Assembly: GCA_028023455.1 (NCBI GenBank)
Contig: JAQFVV010006625.1
Coordinates: 60,001 to 124,000 of the forward strand
Direction: 5' to 3'
Length of the DNA: 64,000 nucleotides
From: Epiperipatus broadwayi
Lineage: Eukaryota; Onychophora; Udeonychophora; Euonychophora; Peripatidae
In this document: in pieces, positions 23,056 through 34,700 of the stretch
How the letters are laid out: each line of letters starts with the position of its first letter
Position numbering within the stretch: the stretch's first letter is position 1
Program-made: the position numbers and the translations under genes
The notes under the pieces: generated by a model
What the model saw: only the letters and a program-made list of their open reading frames with translations
Told to the model about the DNA's origin: nothing
The model's database searches: none

Positions 23056-24616
23056 TGTAATTTGTTTAAAAAATTATTAGAAATAAAATAATCCTTCATT
23101 AAAGAGAAATAGTAGGTAAAAGTTTAAGAGTTTTATTGCAATTTGTTTTTGTAAAAATAAGATTTAAAAAGTCAAAGAATTTGAAATAAAAGTTGCAATT
23201 AATTAATTAAAAGGGAGGGGGAGTTCACTCCAGAAATATCAAACTAGAAGTTCTACATTTAAAAAGTTTCCTTGTATAATTCAAAAGTCTAAAAATATAA
23301 ATCTCTTTATTTAAATTAAAGAAAAAAAGTAATCTTAAAACTAGTGTTGATTTTAGAATAAAATTTATATATGTTCATGTGAATGTAAATAATATATATG
23401 TGTATTAAATATTAAAATGAAATAAAGGAAAATTATAATTAATAAACACAGTGATGGCTACTAATTAAAATTGTAAAAACAACATATCTGCATGACTACT
23501 AATTAAACAATCTTCAAAAACATGAGATTATCAAAGGAATTTGACAACAGATATTGCAGGGGGATATCAAAATGAAAATATGTGTCATGTATAAATAGCC
23601 AATTTCTTTTACCAGACATTTAGTCAAGTTTGAGTCGAGTTAATTGCATCAGAGAACAGTTCAGTTTATTATGAATCAATCAAGAATGCAGAGTTAAAAC
23701 CATGGGAAATGTGGCTTTTTCCAGCCTTAAGTTGGATGAAAACAGCCCAACCTATCTGATCAAAGTGATGTCTTTGTAACAATTTGAAACTGCTCAATAT
23801 CTGATTGTCTTAAAGAAAAATGTCTTGGAATAATAAGCATCAAATCTCCACAAGAAAACTTCAAATCTAACCGGTTAGATATACTTCATTAGAAGCAGCT
23901 AACAACAAGCAGTATCCATGTTCCAAAAATCCTAGGTAAATAACATTTTTTCTTATATTCCTTCCTAAGTAGCCACCACATTTCTGTGAATCCTCCACCA
24001 AGAGTCAAAGATATAAACTCTATAGCACATAAAAATGAACTATTAATTTGTACATTCTAAATCTCAAATATTAATTTGTGTGTTCTAAATGTCAAATACT
24101 ACTTAATGCTTTATTATTATATATGTGAGTGTATGAGTTAATATGTGCATGATCATTAGATAAGTACCAGTGTTCTTTTATTAAAATGTATAGGAGTATT
24201 TAAAATTAGTATATTAAGTGTTAATTAAAATTAATTGTCTTTAAACTTAAGTTTATTTATCAGTCAATTCTTTTTACCATTCCTTTTATCAATTCTTTTA
24301 TGCCTCTAGTTAAGGGATAAATTCTTGTTGATTACCAGTAGATGAGCTAGTTATGAGGTATAGGCATTGAATTAGTGGCCATTGTTCAAAGTGCATTGTA
24401 TTTTCTTTTGAATAAGTAATTGGCACCCATGTTTATACAAAACAAAATAGTGCTTTGAACTTGGTGTTAAATTCAACAGTTGAGAAGAAGTTATGTCCTG
24501 GAAATGTAATGCTAGTTATATATTTTATAGCTATCATTTGGACATATATTCTCTCTGAGTATGTTCTCTGTCTAAGAGGCCGGTGTTTTGAACATCTCAT
24601 ATTCGAACCCAGTACA
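23056..24616 (+). repeat. 3' LTR of LTR element 2
   Basis: 1561 bp, starts TGTAATTTG and ends GAACCCAGTACA, followed by a TA tract. It lacks the MITE found in the 5' LTR. Palindrome TCTAACCGGTTAGA at 23866-23879; TATAAATAG at 23588-23596. Confidence 0.85.
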
Positions 24617-24630
24617 ATATATATATATAT

Positions 24631-26289
24631 TGTAATGCTACTGAGCATTCATTAAAATCGTATTTACAATTATCCCCCCAAAAAATTCTCATAAAACAAT
24701 GTAATGTTTTAAACTCGATTAATAAATAATAAAATCACTAAGCTGTGGATAAATTATTGAATTAAAGCATCTCATTAAAAAAATCTAAAAGAGGTTAAAA
24801 GTTATTCATACAAACATCATTTATTAATTAAAAAGGGGAAGGGTAGAAAAAATATAAGTAGACAAACTAAAAGTAGTTGATTTTCAAATAATTAAAAATA
24901 TCTCTTAATTTAAATTAAAGAAAAGAAAATGAAATCTTAAAACTAAAAAAGAAAGAAATCTCTTTTCATTTAAATTATTTATTAAAATAAAATATACATG
25001 CACATAAATAATGAGTGATGAATATGTTCATGTTAAAATATTAAAAAGAAAAGCAAATAAAAGTGTGTAATTGAAATGTCTTTCAAAGATTTAAATATTG
25101 TATATGCTTGTAAGTGATATGAAAACAGAATTTGCAATGGCTACTTAGAAAAAATTCCACAAAACAACAAATTAGCAATGACTACCAACTGGCAATAGGA
25201 TTAAGATCTTATCATAGGAATGTAATCAAAAACAGTGGAGGAATTTCAACAACAGATATAGCTGGCAGACATAAAAACCAATTAACAAAGTGACAACAGA
25301 TCATCACATAAATAGTGGAGTCAATCCAGATTAGTTGAGATTACAATCAGATTAAATCAGTTCTTCAATCAATTGAGTTTTTCAATCAGTTCAGTCAATC
25401 AGTCAATCAATCAGTGTTTACCAGGACCATACAGTGCTAACAGCCATTGGAATCATAAGCCTTGCTCCAGCCATTAGTCTAATGGAAGATCAGAAATTTG
25501 CTTGGTAAGTGATGCCTGCCTAACAACTTAAAACACTGCCAAAAATATCTAACTATCTTAAAGAATAGTGCCATGAAATAGTAAGCACAGGAACCTCCAC
25601 AAAACCTCAAGTCCAACAGGTTGGAAAGATTTTAATGGGAAGCAACAACCAGCAAGAAGTTAATGTTCAAATCCTATAGGTAGTGAGTAACTTTTATTAT
25701 TTCCATTTCTGATATTAAAGTAGCCATTGCAATAAGTTGAATCCTCCCAGAGTCAATTAATAAATGAACTTTATAACTGCATAAAACAAACTATTGATGT
25801 GCATGTTTTTAAATGTTGTATATATTAGGGCTTTATGATATCTTATTAATTTCATGTATTTATTTAATGCTTTATGTTATCTTAAATTTTATTGTATGGA
25901 TTAAGAATGTGTGTGGTCATTATATAGAATATCATTGTTAGACTAATTAATATTTTATAAAAGTAATTTAAACTTTACAATGATTAATATTGAGTTAAAT
26001 AAATTAGCTTTAAGCTTAATAGTTGCCAGTCAATTTTTTACCATTAAATCAAGTAATTGTATATTATATTATCCTTTTGATATGAGCTAGTTGGGATGTC
26101 TTAGGACTTGAATTAGTTTGCCATTGTTCAAAGCATGTTAATTGCTTTGGTGATTGACTGGCACTCAGAGTTTACTTTGAAGCAAAAAGTGCTTTGAATG
26201 ATAGGTGTTGAATTCTGCAGATGAGAAAATCTGTCCTCAAACATGGTCACAGTTATATATATATATATGTTTTTCAATTGACATTAAAT

Positions 26290-26379
<90 letters not shown>

Positions 26380-26619
26380 GGCTTGGTCACAGGTGCCTTG
26401 TGGGCATTATCTTTTTCTGTGCCTAAGAGGGCATGGTGGTGCAATATTTAAATTGCCTTGGTGTAAATCAAATATATTAAGAATAAATATTTGTATCATA
26501 TTTTCTATAAATGTTTTACAAATTATGCTTCATAATGTTATTTTATTAAAGTGTCAAAAATGATATAGATTTTGTTGCCCCCCCTCAGTGAATCACTACT
26601 AAACACCCCACCTGGTTCA
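24631..26619 (+). repeat. 5' LTR of LTR element 3
   Basis: Aligned with 28682-28914 and 31747-32073. The 3' boundary (CCTGGTTCA) is inferred from the primer site that follows. It includes an internal (TA)n expansion at 26298-26378. The right part (CTAAGAGGGCATGGTGG) parallels CTAAGAGGCC in the LTRs of element 2. Confidence 0.7.
26298..26378. repeat. (TA)n microsatellite, ~80 bp
   Basis: Uninterrupted AT dinucleotides inside the 5' LTR of element 3. Confidence 0.95.
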
Positions 26620-26620
26620 A

Positions 26621-26648
26621 TTGGCTTTAACCAACATAGGGCAGAACC
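26621..26648 (+). promoter_or_regulatory. Primer-binding site, tRNA-Lys type (LTR element 3)
   Basis: TTGGCTTTAACCAACATAGGG followed by CAGAACC corresponds base for base in order to the element 1 site (TGGCTTTACCCAACG…GGGGCTGAACC). Confidence 0.6.
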
Positions 26649-26970
26649 ATCATAAATGACAGTTAATGAATTTTTTTTACTGTTTGTAAATATTCAAAAA
26701 ACACTAAATTGCATATTTTAAAGTGGTATAATTTAAATAAAGAATTGACCAAAACTATTTTTTTTTCTCTAAATGAAGAGTGAATAAAACACAGTTGGAT
26801 AATTTGTGTGGAGTTGAGGCATTGAGGATGGGTAGAGAGGAAAAAGACAAAAGGGTGGAGTGAGTTATATGTTCCATTTAACAAAATAAATAAACAATTA
26901 GTATTTAAATTGTTGTAAATGAAATCGTTAATTTAATAAACATAAAAAAACAAAAAAATTAATTTTTGAA

Positions 26971-27636
26971 AATGGAGTCGAAAGAAAGCCCAATATTTTT
27001 TAAAATCCCAAAATAATAGAAAAAGAGAAAGAAGAGAGTGGGACCCAGATACTGTTTAAAATGATAATGGACATGATGAAAACTGAAATAAGGAAAATGC
27101 ATCAAGAATTTAAGCAAAGTCAGCAAAAGTTCAAAGCACAATTGAGGGAAGAAATGTAAGAAATCAAGCAAGGTCAGCTAGAACTCAAAGCAGAATTGAA
27201 GGCAGAAATTAGTGAACTCTGAGTGGAAGTGAGAGAAATGAGGGCTGAAATAATGGGGAATGTAGAGAGATACCAGATAGCTATAGAATCCATAGAGTTA
27301 GATTTTGTTAAAGAAAGTAAGAACATTGAAAAGAAAGTCAAGGTTGTAAGAGATATAAGTGAAGGGAAGGATAAAGTAGAAAATGTAGATCAAGAGATAG
27401 ATGAAAGGTATGAGCTAAATAAAGAAGGCAACATAAAGGAGTTTTCACAAGAAACTAAAAATGAAAAGGCTAAAATAAATGTTTATTTTAAGCATAGATT
27501 TAAGACAAAACAAAGTAAGAAAAAATATTCCCAGTTTAAAGAAATACAGAGTTTTGCTAATTATAAAAGTTTTCTAATTCATGAGGCAGAAAATAAGATG
27601 GAATGGGAAAGAGATAAGGCAATAAATTATAAGTGA
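26971..27636 (+). pseudogene. Gag-like coiled-coil protein, stop-interrupted (LTR element 3)
   Basis: The start near 26971 (ATGGAGTCGAAAGAAAGCCC) matches the element 2 start (ATGGAGCCAGAAGAAAACCC), but the frame is broken by several stops. A 137-codon open part at 27223-27636 contains VERYQIAIESIELDFVKE and KHRFKTKQSKKKYSQF…FLIHEAENKMEWERDKAIN. These correspond to VETNHIAIESIEKDLNEE and KHKFKMKRKNRKKYSW…FLIYKAENRTEQERDKVIN in element 2. Conservation of this C-terminal basic block between two old copies suggests it was a functional part of the ancestral Gag-like protein. Confidence 0.6.
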
Positions 27637-28681
27637 GGGATAGACAAGAAGGGGAAGTTAATTTATATTATATAGTTAGTAGGTAGGAAGAAAGAACCAC
27701 CTGACAAAGTTTAGGTGTTAGTAAACAGACAGAATAATAAATGAAAATAAACAAATGACTGGAAATCGATAATGAATTTAAAAAATAAAATGTTTGACAT
27801 AGGTGATAAATCTGAATCTGAAAGTTTCGCTATTTAAAACTAAAAAAAAAAAATCAATGAGATCAAGTTAAATAAGTATAATATATCTGTAAAAAAATAA
27901 TGTAGCACAATAAAATAAAAATAGTTTTTTTTTGAATACATGCATGTTAATAAAAGCAAGTTAAAGAAATTGTTTAAAAATAATATTGTGAGATTAATAT
28001 AAATAAATAATATAAATGAAATGCAAATCTAAATCTAAGTTAGGAGTATATATGAGATTGTAATTAATTAAAAGAAGGGTAGCAGGCATGGAAATAAGTT
28101 TTAGGAAAAGTTAAAGCTGTTGACTGGTTGAAATTAGCACCCATAATGGACTATCAGAGATTACTTCTCAGGGGAGAATCCCCATTCTTTTTAAAAAATG
28201 TGCACTGAGAACAACCAGAGTTAGCCATGAATCACATCTTCAGGGAAAATTCCCCATATTTCATATTCCTATTTCATTCCAAAGTGTAAATCAAATTGAA
28301 CAGTAGGTGAACCCTGCCATTTGCAGTGACTCTTTTTTCTTTCAAAGTCTGGTACAAACCTGGCAAATGAAGCTTCATGTCATATGTGTAAGCTGGTATA
28401 AACCAGCAACTCTGCATCTGGTTTGTTTAAAAAATCCCTGTATCACAAAAATAGTGCTGTCCTGGAGATCATCATCTAGTACTAAACCATTGGAAACAAT
28501 GTCATAGCATAAAAGGAAGAAACTTATAACCAAAGAAGATTGCCTTGGGCATGTATAGTTTTATACAAAGAAAGTAAACTTAGAGAAATAAAAAATTCAT
28601 GTAAATATTTCAAATTTAATAATTAAAGTTGTCAGAGATAAAATGGTCGAGAGATGCACTTTACTCTCAAATGGAGGGTGG
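27637..28681 (+). other. Element 3 internal non-coding 3' part
   Basis: No open frame. Shares CACCCATAATGGACT(T)ATCAG and GGGGAGAATCCCC with element 2. Ends with purine tract GGAGGGTGG at 28673-28681. Confidence 0.6.
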
Positions 28682-29939
28682 TGTAATGTAAAACTACTGA
28701 GCATTCATTAAAATGATGTTTACAATTATCAAAAAAAAATCCTCATAAAACAACATAAAGTAAACTTGATTAATAATAAAATGTCCGTAAAATATTGAAT
28801 TAAAGCATCTCAATCAAAAAAAGAAAATATAAAAGAGTTTAAAAAGTTATTCATACAAACATCATTTATTAATTAGAAGGGGGGTAGAAAAAATATAACT
28901 TAGACAAGTTAAAATAATTTTTTTTAAATACATATAATTTATTATCATGTACAATCTGTTACAATTGAGTATTTTTTTTCTTTAATTACAAAGGATATAG
29001 TTCTAGATTCATAGCCACTTCAAAGATCTGCTCTTGGCTATTTTTTTGTTATCTGTTGATGTATATTGCAAGTTCCATTATAGAAATGATACCTTGTTGG
29101 AAGTTCCTGAGTTAATTACAGAGATGATAGCATTCTATTATTGTGTTTGATGTTTTTACTATTGCAATGTAATCAGGCTGTGCATCCAGAGTGTTTTGCC
29201 TCAATTTTAATTGGCATTGAAAATAATGAGTAAAAAACCAGCCAGACTAATGATGGAATGATCCTTAGTGATGATATTAGTTTTGAGAGAAACAAGGTCA
29301 AAATGTTCAGTATTTTGTGCAATTCATCTGAGTTTTCATTATTGTTCTTTCATACTGATTTTTATTAAATTACTATTGGGATTTTTATCTTCTTATCTTA
29401 AGATATTCAAAGTCAGTTATCACTTTGTTCATCTGCTGACATCGAAGGTTCAGGTATATATGCATTGTCATCCTGTTTATCACCAATTAGTTTAAATCTT
29501 CCCTTTTTTATTTCTTTTGGAATTTGGGGTTTTATTCATGTCTGCATTATGTTCAGTATTTTCAGTGTCCAAGTCAGCATTTGAGATGTTTTAATTCATC
29601 AGCCATGGAGCTAGAGGAATCATTCATTTTCCTCTTCATGTGATTAATGCTTGAAAATTGTTTAATAGAGGTTTTTGTTCTGATCTGCTGGCTTGTGTAA
29701 TCATGTGTTTTTGATTTGGAGGGTAAAGGTTTAGTTTTATTTGATTTGGGTTTTAGTTGATGTTTCTATTTCAGACATTCCTTAGATTGTGAATCAACTT
29801 GCTGTAGATTTGGATTATCTTCTATGTTGCTTTTCTGAGTTTCAGTTAGATTTTGCTGAGGTTTATTCTTTTGTGTACCTGTTTGCATTTTATCAGAAAA
29901 TTCCTGCATTATTGATGCTGACTTGTAGGTTGAATAAAA

Positions 29940-30251
29940 TCAGTTGGTCATAACTTGACATTTATGGTTTTTGATCTTTCTTGAATTACATATTTCACAA
30001 TATTTTTGAGCACAAGTTTTGAGCAGATGGGATCTGTCTCCACATAGAAAACACTGTGGTTTAATCCATTTAATTGACATGAAGATTGGACATTTATGTT
30101 GTTCCAGTAAAGTTATATCAAGGAACATGATATTTTGACTTAATTTGAGAGTGAAAGCTGCTGTATTTAATGGCAATTCAATTTCAGCCATTTTCTCTGT
30201 TAAATATTGGAAGTGTGTCACCTTATCAATTCTGCAGAGAAGCCTTTGCAA
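29940..30251 (-). pseudogene. ORF1-like protein with zinc knuckle
   Basis: A 103-codon open segment. Residues about 66-79 form a clear CCHC knuckle, C-x2-C-x4-H-x4-C (CFLCGDRSHLLKTC), followed by CEICNSRKIKNHKC, a second cysteine/histidine cluster. Double knuckles after a weakly conserved domain are typical of ORF1 of Jockey/CR1-like LINEs or of retroviral-type Gag; they bind RNA. The frame is bounded by a stop at 29940. Another frame-open Gln/Asn/Ser-rich stretch continues to about 29770. Upstream homology is broken by stops. The minus-strand poly-A and the 6-bp flanking repeat favour LINE ORF1 over Gag. Confidence 0.7.
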
Positions 30252-31520
30252 TTGAATCCTGTAAAGTCATAATAGCAGTTTCTAGCAAGACCTTATGCAA
30301 CTTTAGTTTTCATCATATCAATCTTGATTAAATATTTGTTGTCAAGTGTTAATTGGTTTCTCTTGAATAGTTCTTTCTGCATGAGATTATAAAATTCAAT
30401 TATGAAATATCTGTCATTAAAATGATGGTATATTTTTTAATGGCATCAGTGAAACTTTTGTCTTTGATGAGTTGAAAGAATTTGTGGGAAAGGGAAAAAG
30501 GTGGCATTGTTCACTTGTAGTGGTTAATATTAGTGTGTTGTTACTATGATATTTAAAAAATGAATTAAATAAAGTAAATGGTATTCTTGCATTGAATTGA
30601 TCACTTATTGTTTGGTAACTGTTTGTATTGTGATTTAAGTTGGCTTCTTTTGAGAATAAGTCATTTACATTATTTTTTCATTGTAGTCATCTTTCTCAAA
30701 ATCCATAATGGCATTCAGTACTGCTGGTTTGTTCTCTTCCTCTTCAACTTGGTTCCATTTTGTGTTTGAAAATGATGTAGTATTGTTACAAGTGTTAATT
30801 AAGTTGCTCATGTCTTTTTAGTGGTTGCCTGCACTTGTAAAATTGTAGAGTATTTGGCCTAATCAGTTCTTTTATCATGTCCATTATAAAAACTTTGATT
30901 GATATTTAATTCAGGAAAATCAGTAAGTAATAATTTTTCTTGAGATCATGAAATAACTGAGAATTCTTGCTTATTTTTTTTGTTTGCATTCTTTTTCTTG
31001 TGTTTTGAAATAGAGTTCGATTTTTCCTTTTTTTAAAAACTTTGTTGTACTGACAAACAGTTGTATTTTTAGATTTAGAAGTGTTACTAATACTTATTTT
31101 GTCTTTATTTGACTCTAAAACTTGATCTGAAATTATTTTTTTATGTAAATAATTTTCATTTGCATTTGGATGTGATGTAATGATGTGATGTACTGTGGCT
31201 TCTCCTTAAACGAAGTCAAGAATCTCTCAGCAATTATGCTTCCAGTGAAATGCCCTCTACTATTTTAACTTTAAAAATTTGTTTTCCCTTAGAATTTTGC
31301 TGTTTTTTTTTTCAATTTGAGTAATATTTAAAATAGACCATTTTCTTTGTTATTTGAGTGCTTTTTTAGGTTAGTTTTGACTGTGGAATCTTCTGAAACA
31401 ATTTGATCTGTTCTGAAGTTTTGGTTTTGTTGCTTGATGTTGACCAATTGAGTCAATGTAATATTTTCAGAATCCTGCATTTTATAAATGCTATTTCCAG
31501 GTTATGACTTATTTTGTTAT

Positions 31521-31745
31521 TTATGCTAACTTTTGAAAGATGTTAAATGATAAATCTATTTGTTTAATCGTATTCTCATAACTAAATGATGGTTGAGTAC
31601 TATTAGAAAACTTTTTTGAATTAAATTCTTGAGACCTACTCCTAGGCTTTTTAAGGTTAATATTAACATTATTATCGATATTATTTCTCATGGTTCTCCC
31701 TACAGCTTGGTTATTTTGCTCTAGAAAACTGTTTCTGAAGCTCAT
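31521..31745 (-). pseudogene. N-terminal segment of the ORF1-like protein
   Basis: A 74-codon open segment beginning one base inside the right edge of the insertion (MSFRNSFLEQNNQAVG…). It is rich in Asn, Ser and Lys with no domain I recognise. Its position at the extreme 5' end of the minus-strand element suggests it is the start of ORF1, with essentially no 5' UTR, or a 5' truncation that happens to start at a methionine. Confidence 0.5.
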
Positions 31746-34700
31746 CTTAAAAGTAGTTGATTTTTAAATAATTAAAAATATTTTTTTTCATTTAAGTTAA
31801 AAAAATGAAAGGAAATCTTAAAATTAAAAGAAACAAAAGAAATCACTTTTTGTTTACATTATTTATTAGAATAAAATATACATGTGCGTAAATAATGAGT
31901 GATAAATGTGTGCATATTAAAAATATTAAAAAGAAAAGCAAATGAAAGCGTGTAATTAGAATGTCTATTAAAGATTTAAATATTGTATATGCTCGTAAGT
32001 GATATGAAAACAGAATTTGCAATGGCTACTAAGTAAAAAATCCACAAAACAATTTAGCAATGGTTACCAAATGACTCATGTCCCTTCACTGATGAGAGTC
32101 AATCAGCTTGAAATCAGCTGATCTGAGGGTGGACCAAAATGAAACAGTGAGTATTGACTCTGATGTTTATGTAAACAAATATGCTTGTTTGGAGGGCTTG
32201 GTAATGGTCCACCTATTGATCAATAGTACAAGTGATAGCAGGTTTTTACATATATAAAACTTGTTTTGTTTTTTACAAATGTACCTTTAAAGTTTTCTTG
32301 CAGTGATATAGATTGCAGAAGCTTTGATGATGTGGAGAAACTGAACTGATATCAGACCAACATAGCTATCTAGTTTGATAGGCTGTGTTTGAAGATATTT
32401 AGGTGTCTAAATAACCCATGCTTGCAAACTGATAAAAACGTTTTGCATAAAACTCTTGGAGTTAATATTTAGGTCTAGTTTCTAACTCCTGTCCCTTCAC
32501 AGATGAGAGTAAATCAGCTTGAAATCAGCTGATCTGAGGGTGGAGCAAAATGAAAGAGACAGTGAATATTGACTCTAATGTTTATGTAAACAAATGTGCT
32601 TGTTTGGAGGTCATAGTAATAATCCATCTATTGATCAATAGTACAAGTGATAGCAGGGTTTTACATATATAAATCTTGGTTTGTTTTTCATAAATTTACC
32701 TTTAAAGTATTTTTGCAATGATATAGATTAAAGAAGCTGTGAATATGTGAACAAACTGAACTGATATCAGACCCACATAGCTATCTAGTTTGATAGGCTG
32801 AGTTTGAAGACATTTAGGTGTCTAAAAAATTCAAGATTGCAAACTGATAAAAACGTTTTGAATAAAACACTTGGAGGTAATATTTAGGTCTAGTTTCTAA
32901 CTCCTGTCCCTTCACTGATGAGAGTAAATCAGCTTGAAATCAGCTGATCTGAGGGTGGAGCAAAATGAAAGAGACAGTGAATATTGACTCTGATGTTTAT
33001 GTAAACAAATATGCTTGTTTGGAGATCTTGGTAATGGTCCATCTATTGATCAATAGTACAAGTGATCACAGGTTTTTACATATATAAAACTTGTTTTTTT
33101 TTTTACAAATGTACCTTTAAAGTTTTCTTGCAATGATATAGATTGCAGAAGCTTTGATTATGTAGAGAAACTGAGCTGATATCAGAACCACATAGCTATC
33201 TAGTTTGATAGGCTGAAGATGAAGAAGTTTAGGTGTCTAAAAAATTCATGCTTGCAAACTGATAAAAACGTTTTGCATAAAACGCTTGGAGGTAATATTT
33301 AGGTCTAGTTTCTAACTCCTATCCCTTCACTGATGAGAGCAAATCAGCTTGAAATCAGCTGATCTGATGGTGGAGCAAAATGAAAGAGACAGTGAATATT
33401 GAACCTGATGTTTATGTAAACAAATACACTTGTTTGGATGTCTTGGTAAAGTTCCATCTATTGATCAATAAACTAAGTGATAAGAAGTTTTTACATCTAT
33501 AAAACTTGTTTTGTTTTTCACAAATGTACCTTTAAAGTTTTCTTGCAATGATAAAGATTGCAGAAGCTTTGATTATGTGGAGAAACTGAACTGATATCAG
33601 ACCCACATATCTCCCTAGTTTGATAGGCTGAGGATGAAGACGTTTAGGTGTCTAAAAAATTCATGCTTGCAAACTGATAAAAATGTGTTGCATAAAACGC
33701 TTGGAGTTAATATTTCGGTCTAGTTTCTAACTCCTCTCTTTTCACTGATGAAAGTAAATCAGCTTGAAATCCGCTAATCTGAAAGTGGAGCAAAATGAAA
33801 GAGACAGTGAATATTGACTCTGACATTTATGTAAACAAACACGCTTGTTTGGAGGTCTACGTAAAGCTCCATTTATTGATCAATAAAGCGATAGCAGGTT
33901 TTTACATATATAAAACTTGTTTTTTTTTCACAAATGTACCTTTAAAACTTTCTTGCAATGATATAGATTGCAGAAGTTTTGATTATGTGGAGAAACTGAA
34001 CTGATCTCAGACCCACATAGCTATCTAGTTTGATAGGCTGAGTTTGAAGACATTTGGGTATCTAAAAAATTTATGCTTGCAAACTGATAAAAACGTTTTG
34101 CATAAAACGCTTGGAGTTAATTTTTAGGTCTAGTTTCTAACTCCTATCCCTTCACTGATGAGAGTAAATCAGCTTGAAATCAGCTGATCTGAGGGTGGAG
34201 CAAAGTGAAAGAGACAGTGATAATTCACTCTGACGTTTATGTAAACAAATATGTTTGTTTGGAGGTCTTGGTAAAGCTTCATCTATTGATCAATAATACA
34301 AGTGATAGCAGGTTTTTATGTATATAAATCTTGTTTAGTTTTTCATAAATGTACCTTTAAAGTTTTCTTGCAATGATATAGATTGCAGAAGCTTTGATTA
34401 TGTGGACAAATTGAACTGATATCAGACCCACATAGCTATCTAGTTTGATAGGCTGAGTTTGAAGAAATTTAGGTGTCTAAAAATTTCATGCTTGCAAAGT
34501 GATAGAAACGTTTAGCATAAAACGCTTCGAGTTAACATTTAGGTCTAGTTTCTAACTCCTATCCTTTCACGGATGAGAGCAAATCAGCTTGAAATCAGCT
34601 GATCTGAGGGTGGAGCAAAATGAAAGAGACAGTGGATATTGACTGACGTTTATGTAAACAAATACGCTTGTTTGGATGTCTTGATAAAGCTCAATCTATT

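Larger units (their letters stand above)
18251..24616 (+). mobile_element. LTR element 2: non-autonomous LTR retrotransposon, older
   Basis: Same family as element 1 but in plus orientation. The 5' LTR is 18251-20610, the 3' LTR 23056-24616, and the internal region 2.4 kb. Order: LTR, tRNA-Lys-type primer site (20613-20639), gag-like coiled-coil frame with stops (21023-21775), non-coding stretch, purine tract GGATGGGTGG (23046-23055), LTR. Both flanks are (TA)n. The LTRs differ by many substitutions and by a 745-bp MITE in the 5' LTR, so it is much older than element 1. No pol is present. The 5' LTR starts TGTACCAAGATTGG; the 3' LTR lacks about 21 bases after its first TGTA. Confidence 0.85.
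28915..31746 (-). mobile_element. ORF1-only LINE-type insertion in the 3' LTR of element 3
   Basis: 2.83 kb absent from the 5' LTR of element 3 (there, GACAAACTAAAAGTAGTTG is continuous near 24865). It is flanked by TTAAAA on both sides (28909-28914 and 31747-31752). Plus-strand TTTTTTTT near the left edge is a minus-strand A-run, and protein-like frames read on the minus strand starting at the right edge (ATG at 31745). Only ORF1-type sequence is seen: a Ser/Asn-rich N-terminus and zinc knuckles near 30000, followed by about 1 kb of low-complexity and non-coding 3' sequence. No endonuclease or RT is visible. It is either an internally deleted LINE or an ORF1-only non-autonomous element of the HAL1 kind. 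Confidence 0.75.
24631..32073 (+). mobile_element. LTR element 3: non-autonomous relative, truncated by the satellite
   Basis: 5' LTR 24631-26619, starting TGTAATGCTACTGAGCATTC. The 3' LTR starts at 28682 (TGTAATG…CTACTGAGCATTC) after the purine tract GGAGGGTGG. A LINE fragment interrupts it at 28915-31746, and it stops at 32073 where the satellite begins, so only about the first 560 bases of the LTR remain. The internal region holds the primer site, a gag-like frame with stops and non-coding sequence also found in element 2. No pol. Elements 2 and 3 are separated only by a 14-bp TA tract. Heavy divergence makes this the most decayed of the three. Confidence 0.8.
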
